Numbered from the stretch's first letter, positions 14,975-23,188 are shown. The stretch: 42,812 bases of DNA from JAUVXE01 sp964349355 (GCA_964349355.1 CAYGFZ010000013.1:1-42812); one strand, 5' to 3'. The notes: generated by a model not told the origin, from the sequence alone. Made by a program: numbers and translations.

Positions 14975-17731
14975 GTGGCCGACACAGTGTCTGCTCCCAG
15001 CGCCCGACGTCCGCGTGCACTCACCATCATCGTGCTCGTGGTTCTATTCTTCGGCCTGCCGTTCATGGCATGGTTGGCAACGTCTTTGACCGACTACCTG
15101 TGGTTCGTTGACCTCGGCCAGCGTGAGGTCTTCACGACCATGCTGCTCAGCCGGGTCGTCACCGGTGCGAGTTTCGCGGTCGCAGCGTTCTTGTTGTTCT
15201 TCATCAACGCGCGGATCGCCCGCTCGATGGCGCCCCGTGCGGTGCTCACGCCGGTCGCCCCCGCCGACGGTCCGCCGCAGCTCGAGGACTTCGTCGTCCA
15301 GCTCCGGGGTACGATCGGCCCCATCGTCGACAAAGTGGTGTTGTGGACCTCGGCGGGATTCGCGCTGCTGCTCGGACTCGGGATGTCCACCAACTGGGAC
15401 ATCATGCGTCTCGCGCTCGCGGCGGTGCCCTTCGGCGAGATTGATCCGCAGTTCGGGCTCGATATCGCCTTCTACGTGTTCACGCTTCCTGCCCTACGGA
15501 CTATCGTGGATTGGCTCACGCCCTTGCTGGTGATGGTTGCCGTCTACACGGCTGCCGTGCACCTTGTCGACGGTGCGATCCAGCCGTGGGCGCGCCTCAA
15601 GGGTTTTGCGCCCCACGCCAAGGCGCATCTTTCGGTACTCCTCAGCCTGATCATGGTAAGCAAGGCGTTCGACTACTACCTGCGCATCTTCGAGCTCAAC
15701 TTCTCGGCTCGCGGTCAGGTCACCGGTGCTTCGTTTACGGATGTGAACGCACAGATCCCCGCGCTGAGTATCCTGATCGCCATCGCAGTCATCTCGGCCA
15801 TCACACTGATTGTGAACATCCGCTTCAGGGGCTGGCGCCTCCCCATCATCGCCGTTGGAGTGTGGGTCGGCGCCTCGCTGCTTGCCGGCAACGTCTATCC
15901 GAGCCTCATCCAGCAGTTCCGGGTCGCCCCGAACGAGGCGGCTGCCGAGGAGCCATTCATCGCACGCAACATCGAGGCGACACGTCGGGCATACGATCTC
16001 GATGACGTCGTGTCACGCCCCTTCCCTGCGTCGGAGACACTGAGTGCCGAGGGCGTGGTCGAGAATCAGGAGACGCTCGACAACGTTCGTCTGTGGGATC
16101 CCAACATCGCCGCGCAGACCTACCGGCAGCTGCAGATTATTCGCACGTATTACGAGTTCGTCGACGTCGACATCGACCGTTACGAGGTCGACGGGCGCAT
16201 GCGCCAGGTTCTTGTCTCGGCACGCGAACTCGATACCTCTCAACTCGCCGAGCAGGCTCAGACCTGGCTCAACCTGCATCTTGTTTACACGCACGGCTAT
16301 GGACTCGTTATCAGCCCGTCGAACGAGTCTGACTCGCGTGGGCTCCCGAACTTCTGGGTCGGCGACATACCCCCGGAGTCGATCGAGGGCCTTGAGGTCG
16401 AGCAGCCAGCCATCTACTTCGGTGAGATGACCGACGACTACGTGGTCGTCAATACGGGGATCGCTGAGTTCGACTATCCGGTTGGCGATGGCCGTGCCGA
16501 GACTTTCTATGAGGGCGAGGCCGGCGTCGAGGTCGGCTCGTTCGCCCGCCGGGCGGCGTTTGCATTGCGCTTCGGAGCTCCACAGATTATGTTCAGCGAG
16601 TACATCAAGCAGGACAGCCGCGTCCTTTTCGATCGCGAGATCCGCACGCGTGTGAACAAGATCGCACCCTGGCTGACGCTTGACGAAGATCCGTACCCGG
16701 CACTCGTTGATGGCCGGATCTTGTGGGTCATCGATGCATACACGTCTTCAGACCGGTATCCGTACTCGCAGTACTACCGCGGGGTCAACTATCTGCGCAA
16801 CTCGGTCAAGGTCACCGTGGATGCGTACGACGGCACCACGACGCTTTGGGGCTTTGACACGGAGGATCCCATCCTTCAGGCGTGGAGCGAGGTCTTCCCC
16901 GGCCTCATCACCGCCGAGGAGGAGATCCCCGATGAGCTCCGCAGCCACTTCCGCTATCCGGAGACTCTCTTCAGTCTGCAAGCCGAGGTCTACAAGACCT
17001 ACCACATGACCGATCCGCGGGACTTCTACAACAAAGAGGACGCCTGGGAGTTGCCGGGCGAGCGCGAGGGCAATCCGATGGATCCCTTCTACGTTCTTAT
17101 GCGACTCCCCGGTGAGGCCACCGAAGATTTCCAGATGATCCAGCCATACACACCTCGCAATCGCGACAACATGATCGGGTGGATGTCGGTGAAGTCCGAC
17201 CCTGCCGACTATGGGAGGCGGGTCGTCTACACCTTCCCGCAGGGCCGGGTGCTGCTCGGCCCGGAGCAGGTAAGCGCGCGCATCAACCAAGACGACGTGA
17301 TCGCACCGCAACTCACACTGTGGAGCCAGCGCGGAAGCGAAGTCATCTTCGGCACTATGCTCGTGGTCCCGCTCGAAGACTCTGTGGTCTACGTGCAGCC
17401 CCTCTACCTGCAAGCCGAGCAGACCGCCATTCCTGAGCTCGTCCGCGTGCTCGTGATCTACGCGGACAAACTGGAGATGGCGACCGATCTGGAAGCAGCG
17501 CTTTTGGCGGTCTTCGGAGAGCGTCCGGTAGACGCGCCTGAGCCGGGCGAACCCGGAATCCCGGCCGATGCCGCACGGGCGAGCCAGCTCTACGAGCAGG
17601 CGATCGAGGCTCAGCGCACGGGCGACTGGGCGACTTACGGGCGCCTGATCGAGGAGCTCGGGCAGGTGCTGCAGGAACTCGTCGGGCCGGTCGTCCCTCA
17701 GCCGTCCGCAGAGGTGACACCCACGCCGTAG
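14975..17731 (+). CDS. UPF0182 family large membrane protein
   Basis: About 918 residues, in the range of the UPF0182/COG1615 family, whose function is unknown. The N-terminal third has about seven hydrophobic segments (TIIVLVVLFFGLPFMAWLA first; TGASFAVAAFLLFFINARIA second; later ALSILIAIAVISAITLIV and LPIIAVGVWVGASLLAG). The remaining two thirds form a large soluble, probably extracytoplasmic region with family blocks such as GNVYPSLIQQFRVAPNE, YTHGYGLVISPSN, RRAAFALRFGAPQIMFS and ARINQDDVIAPQLTLW. The tail is acidic and Pro-rich. The start is uncertain: GTG 14975 and GTG 14987 both lie after AGAGAGGA (14966-14973), too close and rather far respectively. A start at 14873 would overlap the HD-GYP gene by 47 bp. 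A long hairpin terminates the transcript. Confidence 0.9.
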   Translation: MADTVSAPSARRPRALTIIVLVVLFFGLPFMAWLATSLTDYLWFVDLGQREVFTTMLLSRVVTGASFAVAAFLLFFINARIARSMAPRAVLTPVAPADGPPQLEDFVVQLRGTIGPIVDKVVLWTSAGFALLLGLGMSTNWDIMRLALAAVPFGEIDPQFGLDIAFYVFTLPALRTIVDWLTPLLVMVAVYTAAVHLVDGAIQPWARLKGFAPHAKAHLSVLLSLIMVSKAFDYYLRIFELNFSARGQVTGASFTDVNAQIPALSILIAIAVISAITLIVNIRFRGWRLPIIAVGVWVGASLLAGNVYPSLIQQFRVAPNEAAAEEPFIARNIEATRRAYDLDDVVSRPFPASETLSAEGVVENQETLDNVRLWDPNIAAQTYRQLQIIRTYYEFVDVDIDRYEVDGRMRQVLVSARELDTSQLAEQAQTWLNLHLVYTHGYGLVISPSNESDSRGLPNFWVGDIPPESIEGLEVEQPAIYFGEMTDDYVVVNTGIAEFDYPVGDGRAETFYEGEAGVEVGSFARRAAFALRFGAPQIMFSEYIKQDSRVLFDREIRTRVNKIAPWLTLDEDPYPALVDGRILWVIDAYTSSDRYPYSQYYRGVNYLRNSVKVTVDAYDGTTTLWGFDTEDPILQAWSEVFPGLITAEEEIPDELRSHFRYPETLFSLQAEVYKTYHMTDPRDFYNKEDAWELPGEREGNPMDPFYVLMRLPGEATEDFQMIQPYTPRNRDNMIGWMSVKSDPADYGRRVVYTFPQGRVLLGPEQVSARINQDDVIAPQLTLWSQRGSEVIFGTMLVVPLEDSVVYVQPLYLQAEQTAIPELVRVLVIYADKLEMATDLEAALLAVFGERPVDAPEPGEPGIPADAARASQLYEQAIEAQRTGDWATYGRLIEELGQVLQELVGPVVPQPSAEVTPTP

Positions 17732-17738
17732 GGCTATA

Positions 17739-17779
17739 GGCAGGCGAACCAGGCGGTATACCCGCCTGGTTCGCCTGCC
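17739..17779 (+). terminator. Strong hairpin terminator after UPF0182
   Basis: An 18-bp perfect inverted repeat (17739-17756 pairing with 17762-17779) with a 5-base loop starts 8 bases after the stop. There is no U-tract, as with the hairpin at 939-970. Confidence 0.8.
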
Positions 17780-17799
17780 TCCCCGGCCGTTACTCTCCG

Positions 17800-18183
17800 G
17801 TTACGAGAAACTAGCGAGTAGACACTCACTCTGTTATAGTCCCTTCTTGTTGCTTGAACCAGAAGGCATCTGCAGGGCGTTGCGGCCGCACGACGATCGG
17901 GGTGGCCGCGAGGACCGACGCCCGGGGTGCACGATGAACCCGATCGGACCGGCCGGGTCCGTGCCGCAAGAGGCGCGGGCGACCGAGAATCACACACGCA
18001 CGTGAGGTCCACGCCAACAGCATACTTGTGCTCGTGGCATAAGGCGGCGGCCGTTCGGCCCCCTTAAGCCGGTGCGAGGCAGTATCGTCTCTTTCCTTGT
18101 TGCACTACCGCCCAGGGGATACCCCTGTGTCCTCAACGCCTCCGCGCCCGCCGTCTGTCCTGTATCCGGACCCGGAGGTTCAA
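17800..18183 (+). promoter_or_regulatory. Long unassigned leader upstream of RlpA-like gene
   Basis: This stretch holds no credible gene. A TATAGT near 17836 may be a -10 box, which would give a 5' leader of about 340 bases. Visible hairpins: CCACG 18009-18013 with CGTGG 18033-18037 enclosing AGCA/TGCT, GGCC-GTTC-GGCC near 18050-18060, and CAGGGG/CCCCTG at 18113-18127. Actinobacterial cell-wall hydrolase genes are often under c-di-AMP (ydaO-type) riboswitches, but I do not find that core consensus. The RNA family is undetermined. Confidence 0.35.
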
Positions 18184-18831
18184 TTGAGGTCACACAAGAA
18201 GATCATGGTCCATGTACTCGCGGTGTTCGGTACCGTGGGGACCCTCGCGCTGACCGTCGCCGTGCTGTTCGCAGCCGGGGTGGTCCCTGTCCACGTTGCC
18301 GACGCGGCACCGGCGGATATTCCTTCTGACACACTGGGCGTCGGCCTACGCATCGCCTCACTCGGCGGAGCCGAAGAAGGCGACCTCACCGGCAAGGTCG
18401 CGGTCGCGGACTCGCAGTTGCCGGAGTCGATGCTCGAGTCCGGCACGCGTGTGCAGGCACCGCTTCCCAAGCCTAAGCCCAAGCCTGCGCCCAAGACCGT
18501 TGCGAAGCCCGCCGCGACTCCCACTCCCAGCCGTTCCGGTGATGACGGTGCGTGGCAGTCGGCCAAGGCTTCCTGGTACGGTCCCGGCTTCTACGGTCGC
18601 ACGACCGCAAGTGGGGCCGTACTCACCCAGGGCATGATGAACGTCGCACACAAGACGCTGCCCTTTGGCACGCGGATCCAGTTCGAGTACAACGGGCGCA
18701 CCGCCACCGCGGTGGTCAACGACCGCGGCCCGCACGTGGCCGGGCGCGTGTTCGACCTCGGCCCCGGCACCGCCAGTGCGCTTGGTTTCGGCGGCGTCGC
18801 CACGGTCAAGTACCGCATTCTCGGCAGGTAG
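18184..18831 (+). CDS. RlpA-like double-psi beta-barrel exported protein
   Basis: A 215-residue exported protein. The start is a TTG at 18184, with GGAGG five bases upstream and a charged N-terminus (MRSHKK) before a hydrophobic signal segment (VHVLAVFGTVGTLALTVAVL). A Pro/Lys/Thr-rich linker (PKPKPKPAPK) at about 95-122 probably crosses the cell wall. Residues 130-214 are the RlpA double-psi beta-barrel: ASWYGPGFYGRTTASGAVL, NVAHKTLPFGTRIQFEYNGR, VVNDRGPHVAGRVFDLGPG. RlpA proteins bind or cleave denuded glycan strands; the DRGP and DLG aspartates needed for lytic transglycosylase activity are present. No SPOR domain. ATG 18205 is an alternative start. It has its own long leader and a terminator, so it is probably monocistronic. 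Confidence 0.87.
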   Translation: MRSHKKIMVHVLAVFGTVGTLALTVAVLFAAGVVPVHVADAAPADIPSDTLGVGLRIASLGGAEEGDLTGKVAVADSQLPESMLESGTRVQAPLPKPKPKPAPKTVAKPAATPTPSRSGDDGAWQSAKASWYGPGFYGRTTASGAVLTQGMMNVAHKTLPFGTRIQFEYNGRTATAVVNDRGPHVAGRVFDLGPGTASALGFGGVATVKYRILGR

Positions 18832-18876
18832 CTTGCTATGCGGCGCCATCCGGCGCCGTCCGTACGATTCTCGATC

Positions 18877-18910
18877 GGAGCCGGTCCTCCCGGGCCGGCT
18901 TCGTCTCTTT
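18877..18910 (+). terminator. Terminator after RlpA-like gene
   Basis: A 9-11-bp stem (18879-18887 with 18892-18900, extendable) closed by a four-base loop is followed by a T-rich stretch (GTCTCTTT). A second hairpin, GGCGCC-ATCC-GGCGCC, lies just upstream near 18842-18857. Confidence 0.65.
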
Positions 18911-18997
18911 GGGGTACCTTAATACGTGTCGCGGCAATGGTGAGTGCCAGAGCCGCGGTATGCTGACCGAAACACCGACTCGACGGAGGTGAACCCG

Positions 18998-19339
18998 ATG
19001 ACCGAGGAGCCCGGGGCGGGCCACGTGCCGGAGGAGCGCACTGTCGCGCAAGCTGCGGCCGACCTGCTGCAGACGCTCGTCGACTGGCTACGCCAGGAAG
19101 CCGAAGCGATAGTGCGCGACAAGATCGTCGGGCCGCTGCAGCGGCTGGGACTGACGATCGTCTCCGGGATTGCAGCGGCTACGCTGCTCGTGTTCGGCCT
19201 CGGCTTCATCGCCGTAGGGCTGTTGCTGCTGCTTGCGCAGTGGCTCACCTGGCCCGGGGCGCTGCTCGCCATCGGCGCTGTGTTCGTGCTCGGTTCGGTG
19301 ATCTTCACCGTCCTGAAGATGAAGAACATACAGCGATGA
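18998..19339 (+). CDS. Holin-like (superfamily III type) small membrane protein
   Basis: A 113-residue protein with an amphipathic charged N-terminal half (QAAADLLQTLVDWLRQEAEA, about 18-37) and two adjacent hydrophobic helices at about 53-80 and 84-103 (LTIVSGIAAATLLVFGLGFI; WPGALLAIGAVFVLGSVIF), ending in KMKNIQR. This is the layout of the actinobacterial phage-holin-family/Phage_holin_3_6 proteins, which are chromosomal and not evidence of prophage. The ATG has CGGAGGTGA eight bases upstream. It is 15 bp upstream of the next small membrane protein gene, likely co-transcribed. Function is unknown; an envelope or stress role is inferred only from neighbours. Confidence 0.65.
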   Translation: MTEEPGAGHVPEERTVAQAAADLLQTLVDWLRQEAEAIVRDKIVGPLQRLGLTIVSGIAAATLLVFGLGFIAVGLLLLLAQWLTWPGALLAIGAVFVLGSVIFTVLKMKNIQR

Positions 19340-19354
19340 ACACGGGAGGGGAAC

Positions 19355-19561
19355 ATGCCTGAGCGCACGCTCACCGTCGACGACGTCAAGCACCGGGCCG
19401 AGGAGGTCCGAGACCTGGCGGTCCGCGATGTCCGCAGGGCATCCCAGACCGATCCCGCCAAGCTGCTGGTGATCGGAGTCGCAGGCATCTTGGTCGTCGC
19501 CTCGTTCGCCTACTACCTCGGCACACGGAAGTGTCCGGCCTGTGGGCCTGCAGACGCCTGA
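19355..19561 (+). CDS. Small single-pass membrane protein
   Basis: A 68-residue protein: a charged helix (about residues 5-33, DDVKHRAEEVRDLAVRDVRR), one membrane segment (LLVIGVAGILVVASFAYYLG, about 37-56), and a short tail with a CPAC pair. GGGAGGGG lies just upstream of the ATG. The two cysteines separated by two residues could bind a metal or form a disulfide, but this is only a pattern. I do not recognise a family. It probably acts with the holin-like protein directly upstream. Its last 20 bases overlap the next gene. Confidence 0.6.
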   Translation: MPERTLTVDDVKHRAEEVRDLAVRDVRRASQTDPAKLLVIGVAGILVVASFAYYLGTRKCPACGPADA

Positions 19562-20039
19562 GGCCCCCGCCGCTCTGCTCATCGAACGGGTAGCGGTCGG
19601 GCCGGCCCGCATCGAGGCGCTCGTACGCGTCGCGGCCGGCGCGCCGATGCGCACTTCGGAGGTCCCCGGTCTTACGGAGGCGGCGCTGGCGCTGCTTCCC
19701 GGGCTTCGCCGACACCGCTGTGAGTGCGGCTCCCCGCACGGGATCGCGGCCGAGCTCGCCGACACGGAGATCACCCACCTTCTCGAGCACGTGGCGCTTG
19801 AGTTGATGGCACTCTCGGGCTCGCCCCGCACGCTCGCGGGCGAGACGCGATGGGACTTCGCAACGGATGGCCGGGGAGTGTTCCGCGTCGAGCTCGACTA
19901 CGACGACGACCTGGTGGCTCTCGGTGCGCTGAGAGAGGCGATGACGCTGCTCGTGTCGATGCTCGAAGGAGTGGCTGATGCCGCTGGCGTCGACGGGGCC
20001 GTCGCACGGCTCGTCGAGGTGCGCGGCCCCCGCGTTTGA
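19542..20039 (+). CDS. Stand-alone protein like cyanophycin synthetase N-terminal domain
   Basis: A 165-residue soluble protein. Residues about 75-140 resemble the N-terminal domain of cyanophycin synthetase: DTEITHLLEHVALELMALSG corresponds to the HVIEHVALELQ-LAG block, followed by an ETRWDFATDGRGVFRVELDY strand pair like the GVYQVVFEY region. The ATP-grasp and Mur-ligase domains of true cyanophycin synthetases are absent, so it cannot polymerise Asp-Arg on its own. It might be a regulatory or substrate-binding relic. GTG start, overlapping the preceding gene by 20 bp; the ribosome-binding site is weak and the true start could be slightly downstream. A T-box leader follows. Confidence 0.55.
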   Translation: MGLQTPEAPAALLIERVAVGPARIEALVRVAAGAPMRTSEVPGLTEAALALLPGLRRHRCECGSPHGIAAELADTEITHLLEHVALELMALSGSPRTLAGETRWDFATDGRGVFRVELDYDDDLVALGALREAMTLLVSMLEGVADAAGVDGAVARLVEVRGPRV

Positions 20040-20074
20040 CCGCCTTCGACTCCCGGTGCTACCCTTCGCCCTAA

Positions 20075-20333
20075 CCTCGGCCTATCCGCCGGGGCGCATA
20101 TCGAGCACCGAGGACGTGAGGGAAGAGGGCATCATCAGCCCGGCCACCCCTCCTAAGTCTCCTGCCAGGGCGGTCCGCCGAGGACCACCGGAAGCGGGTC
20201 GGCGCCGGACCGGTATCCCGGCACTTCGAGGCCCGCACCGCCCGCCGCTTACCTTGCGGAGAGCACCGCGGGTGAAGATAGGTGGTACCGCGACCAGCCC
20301 CTCGCCCTATCAGGGAAGGGGCTTGTGTGTTCT
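20075..20333 (+). promoter_or_regulatory. T-box riboswitch upstream of aminotransferase-ddl
   Basis: The diagnostic T-box sequence TGGTACCGCG is at 20283-20292 in the context GGTGGTACCGCGAC, followed by a terminator. Upstream, CCTCGG (20075-20080) pairs with CCGAGG (20108-20113) to form a very short stem I, reminiscent of the ultrashort stem I of actinobacterial ileS T-boxes. A stem II follows: GAGGG 20118-20122 with CCCTC 20148-20152, enclosing GGGC/GCCC. The 3' strand of the stem I loop contains AUC at 20100-20102, followed by a purine, so isoleucine is the candidate specifier; this is not secure. The T-box should sense uncharged tRNA and permit read-through into the gene at 20357. Confidence 0.8.
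20296..20333 (+). terminator. T-box-controlled intrinsic terminator
   Basis: AGCCCCT (20296-20302) pairs with AGGGGCT (20317-20323), with an inner CCCT/AGGG pair. The hairpin is followed by TGTGTGTTCT. It lies directly after the T-box motif, as expected for the terminator alternative to the antiterminator. Confidence 0.8.
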
Positions 20334-20356
20334 CCGGACACGTAAGGGGTGTCGCG

Positions 20357-21628
20357 ATGGGTACCGCAAGGATCGTCTTCGACCGCTGGGAGGGCCGCTA
20401 CGCCTCCCGCATGGCGGATGTGCGCTCGAGTGCCGTGCGCGACCTGTTCGCCGCTGCGAGCAGGCCCGACATGATCAGTTTCGCCGGGGGCATGCCTGAC
20501 CTCGGCGGGGTGCCCTCCGAGGCGGTGGCCGCCGCAGCGCGTGATGCGGTGCTTCACGAGGGCGCGACCGCCCTGCAGTATGGCTCAAGCGAGGGCCGAC
20601 GCCCCCTGCGCGACACGATCGTCGAACTGATGGCCGAGACGGGCGTGCGCCTGTCCGCCGATGACATCATCGTCACTGCAGGCGCCCAGCAGGGGCTCGA
20701 CCTGCTCGCCAAGACGTTCCTCGACCCGGGCGACACGATCATCACCGAGGGGCCGACCTATGTGGGCGCTATCCAGGCGTTCTCTGCCTATCAGCCCGAG
20801 ATGGTCTGCGTGCCGATGGACGACGGGGGCATGCGTGTCGATCTGCTCGAGGCCGAACTCGCCCGGCTTGGTCCGCGCGGCGCGAAGTTCATCTACACGA
20901 TCCCAAACTTCCAGAACCCCGCGGGCGTCACCCTCATCCCCGAGCGCCGGCGCCGCCTGCTCGAACTTGCACGCGAATACGACATCCCGGTCATCGAGGA
21001 CGACCCGTACGGGCGCCTTCGTTTCGAGGGCGGGCACGTCAAAGCGCTTCGCGCGCTCGACGCAGATGTCATCTACCTCGGCACCTTCTCGAAGATCTTC
21101 GCACCGGGACTCCGGCTCGGCTGGATGACCGCGCCGCGTCCGATACTCGCCAAGGTGCTCCTCGCCAAACAGGCGGCCGATCTGTGCGGATCGGCGTTCG
21201 CGCAGGTCACCGCGGAACGCTACTTCGCGGGCACCCGCTGGCGGCGCGTGCTGCAGGGCCTCACCCGTACCTACTCCGAGCGACGCAACGCGATGCTCGG
21301 CGCACTCGACGAGTTCTTCCCGTCAGAGGTCCGCTGGACGCGTCCGGAAGGCGGCTTCTTCGTCTGGGTGGAGCTGCCATCCTTCCTCGATGCCGGCACG
21401 CTGCTCGCCGAGGCGGTCGAGCACGGGGTGACGTTCGTTCCCGGCTCGGCGTTCTATCCGGATGGCCGCGGCCGCAACTGCATGCGCCTGGCCTTCTGCT
21501 ACGCTGAACCTGAGGCGATCGTCGAGGGGATCCGCAGGTTGGCCGAGGTGATCGAGGACCGTCTCGGCCTGTACCGGGCGTTCATCGATGCGGGCGTGTT
21601 GCCCGCTCACGGGGAGGGTGCGGCATGA
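20357..21628 (+). CDS. PLP-dependent class I/II aminotransferase (LysN/MocR-like)
   Basis: A 423-residue fold-type I aminotransferase. Visible blocks: ISFAGGMPDL near residue 36, LQYGSSEGRRPLR near 73, TAGAQQGLDLLAK near 105, IYTIPNFQNPAGV near 180 (PxxNPxG), VIEDDPYGRLRF near 212 (Asp contacting the pyridine ring), and GTFSKIFAPGLRLGWM near 242 with the Schiff-base lysine. The C-terminal MRLAF near 376 holds the arginine that binds the substrate carboxylate. This pattern fits the 2-aminoadipate/aromatic/branched-chain broad-specificity group; the substrate is not fixed by sequence. The T-box upstream implies an amino-acid-supply role. ATG with AAGGGG upstream. It overlaps ddl by 4 bp, so the T-box also governs ddl. 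Confidence 0.9.
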   Translation: MGTARIVFDRWEGRYASRMADVRSSAVRDLFAAASRPDMISFAGGMPDLGGVPSEAVAAAARDAVLHEGATALQYGSSEGRRPLRDTIVELMAETGVRLSADDIIVTAGAQQGLDLLAKTFLDPGDTIITEGPTYVGAIQAFSAYQPEMVCVPMDDGGMRVDLLEAELARLGPRGAKFIYTIPNFQNPAGVTLIPERRRRLLELAREYDIPVIEDDPYGRLRFEGGHVKALRALDADVIYLGTFSKIFAPGLRLGWMTAPRPILAKVLLAKQAADLCGSAFAQVTAERYFAGTRWRRVLQGLTRTYSERRNAMLGALDEFFPSEVRWTRPEGGFFVWVELPSFLDAGTLLAEAVEHGVTFVPGSAFYPDGRGRNCMRLAFCYAEPEAIVEGIRRLAEVIEDRLGLYRAFIDAGVLPAHGEGAA

Positions 21629-22581
21629 GCGGCAACGAGAAGATCGCGGTGCTGATGGGCGGCCGCTCGCTCGAGCGAGAGGTATCGCTTGTGAGTGGCA
21701 AGCGTGTGGCCGAGGCGCTCGCTGAGCGCGGCTACCGGGTGCTTGCGCTCGACGTGACGCCCGACCTCGTCGAGACGTTGCGCACCGAGCGTCCCGATGC
21801 GTGCTACATCGCCCTGCACGGCAAGTACGGCGAGGATGGCACGATCCAGGAGCTGCTGGAGTTCCTCGGCATACCGTATACGGGACCCGGTGTGACGGCG
21901 TCAGCGCTTGCATGGGACAAGTCGGTCGCCAAGAGGCTGTTCGCCGAGGCGGACATCCCCACGCCGCCATGGATCACGCTCACCTCCGACGCCTTCAAAG
22001 AGATGGGCGCGGCGACCGCACTCGATCTGGTGCCGGACGCGGTCGGGGTGTTCCCGCTCGTGGTCAAGCCATCCAAGCAGGGCTCAGCGCTCGGGCTCAC
22101 GAGGGTGCCGAGTGCCGGCGAGTTGCCCGAGGCACTGCTCTCCGCGTTCTCCTTCGGCGAGGCGGCGATCGTGGAGCGGTGGGTCGAGGGCACGGAACTC
22201 GCGGTCTCGGTGCTCGACATCGATGGAGAGCCGGTGGTGCTGCCGCCGGTCGAGATCGTCGCGAAGAGCGGGCTGTTCGATTTCTCGGCGATGTATACCG
22301 CCGGTGAGACCGACTACTACGTGCCCGCGCGTCTGGCCGAGGCGACGATGGCCGAGGTCGTGCGGCTCGCGCGCGAGGTGCACATGCTGCTCGGGTGTCG
22401 CGACGTCAGCCGTGCGGACATGGTGGTCGACGCCGACGGAGGCGTCTGGGTGCTCGAGTGCAACACCTCGCCGGGGATGACCGAGACGTCGCTTCTGCCG
22501 ATGGCCGCGGCCGAGCGCGACATGTCCTTCCAAGATGTGGTAGAACAGATTGTGCGCGCTGCGCTCAATCGGCGCGGCTAG
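21625..22581 (+). CDS. ddl: D-alanine--D-alanine ligase
   Basis: A 318-residue ATP-grasp enzyme making D-Ala-D-Ala for peptidoglycan precursors. The N-terminal substrate domain begins IAVLMGGRSLEREVSLVSG (residues 7-25), followed by CYIALHGKYGEDGTIQELLE near 60, which is strongly diagnostic. ATP-grasp blocks: PLVVKPSKQGSALGLTRV near 138, IVERWVEGTELAVSVL near 182, and WVLECNTSPGMTETSLLP near 275 with the metal-binding Glu/Asn. Length is normal for Ddl. ATGA overlap with the aminotransferase gene gives translational coupling, placing a cell-wall enzyme under amino-acid (T-box) control, which is unusual. Confidence 0.95.
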   Translation: MSGNEKIAVLMGGRSLEREVSLVSGKRVAEALAERGYRVLALDVTPDLVETLRTERPDACYIALHGKYGEDGTIQELLEFLGIPYTGPGVTASALAWDKSVAKRLFAEADIPTPPWITLTSDAFKEMGAATALDLVPDAVGVFPLVVKPSKQGSALGLTRVPSAGELPEALLSAFSFGEAAIVERWVEGTELAVSVLDIDGEPVVLPPVEIVAKSGLFDFSAMYTAGETDYYVPARLAEATMAEVVRLAREVHMLLGCRDVSRADMVVDADGGVWVLECNTSPGMTETSLLPMAAAERDMSFQDVVEQIVRAALNRRG

Positions 22582-22666
22582 CGCGTCGCGAATCGGGTAC
22601 ATATGTAAGTGCCGCGCATGCCGCGGGCACAGACAGGAATACCCTCGACAACGGAGGTGCGTGAGT

Positions 22667-23167
22667 ATGGGTTGCGACAGGTATCATGGCGGCGGGAGTG
22701 TGTTCGGGGCGTTTATCCTCGGCGGGATCGTAGGCGGAGTTCTCGGACTTCTCTTCTCGCCTCGTTCGGGCAGGGAGAACCGCGAGATGATCTCGGAGAC
22801 GGCCCACAAGTACATGGATGAGGGCAAGGACCTCTACGAGACCGGCCGCGTGCGGGTCACCGAGGTCTACGAGGCCGGCCGTTCGACCGCGACCGAGAAG
22901 GCCGAGGAGCTGCGTGGCAAGATCGATCACGCGCGCGACCGCCTTAAAGAGCAGGTCGAGCACGCGTCGGACTCGGCTCGTGACGCCGCGGGCAAGGTCG
23001 TACCGGCCGCCAGGGAGTCCGTCGCGAAGGCCGGAGACGCGGCCAAGCACGGGATCGACTCTGCGCAGGGCAAAGTTGCCGATGCACTCGACTTCGTCGA
23101 GGAGAAGAGCAAGAAGGCCGCTGACGCGGTCGCCGACGCGGCAGGGGATGCAACGCCCAAGTCCTGA
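22667..23167 (+). CDS. YtxH-like membrane-anchored helical stress protein
   Basis: A 166-residue protein. One N-terminal membrane segment (GSVFGAFILGGIVGGVLGLLF, residues 11-31) is followed by SPRSGRENREMI, the hallmark of YtxH-type proteins. Residues 45-160 are a long charged Ala/Lys/Asp/Glu-rich helical region with loose 11-residue periodicity (EKAEELRGKIDHARDRLKEQ; GKVVPAARESVAKAGDAAKH), LEA/apolipoprotein-like. Such proteins are linked to general stress, with the helix probably lying along the membrane. ATG with CGGAGGTG eight bases upstream. The spacer before it has a palindrome, TACATATGTA (22598-22607), and a GC-rich hairpin near 22609-22630 that could end the ddl transcript. Confidence 0.8.
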   Translation: MGCDRYHGGGSVFGAFILGGIVGGVLGLLFSPRSGRENREMISETAHKYMDEGKDLYETGRVRVTEVYEAGRSTATEKAEELRGKIDHARDRLKEQVEHASDSARDAAGKVVPAARESVAKAGDAAKHGIDSAQGKVADALDFVEEKSKKAADAVADAAGDATPKS

Positions 23168-23188
23168 TATCCTTTGCGTGAGTCAGAA

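Noticed and set aside
17800..18183. c-di-AMP (ydaO) riboswitch before the RlpA-like gene
   Set aside because: No GGGGAACC-like or CGUCAGCUAAC-like core could be found, so only an unassigned leader is reported.
18998..19339. Prophage, suggested by the holin-like protein
   Set aside because: No phage structural, integrase or lysin genes are nearby; this protein type is common in actinobacterial chromosomes.
22598..22630. TACATATGTA palindrome and adjacent hairpin as an operator or attachment site
   Set aside because: Single occurrence in the window; a ten-base palindrome alone is too weak to assign a function.
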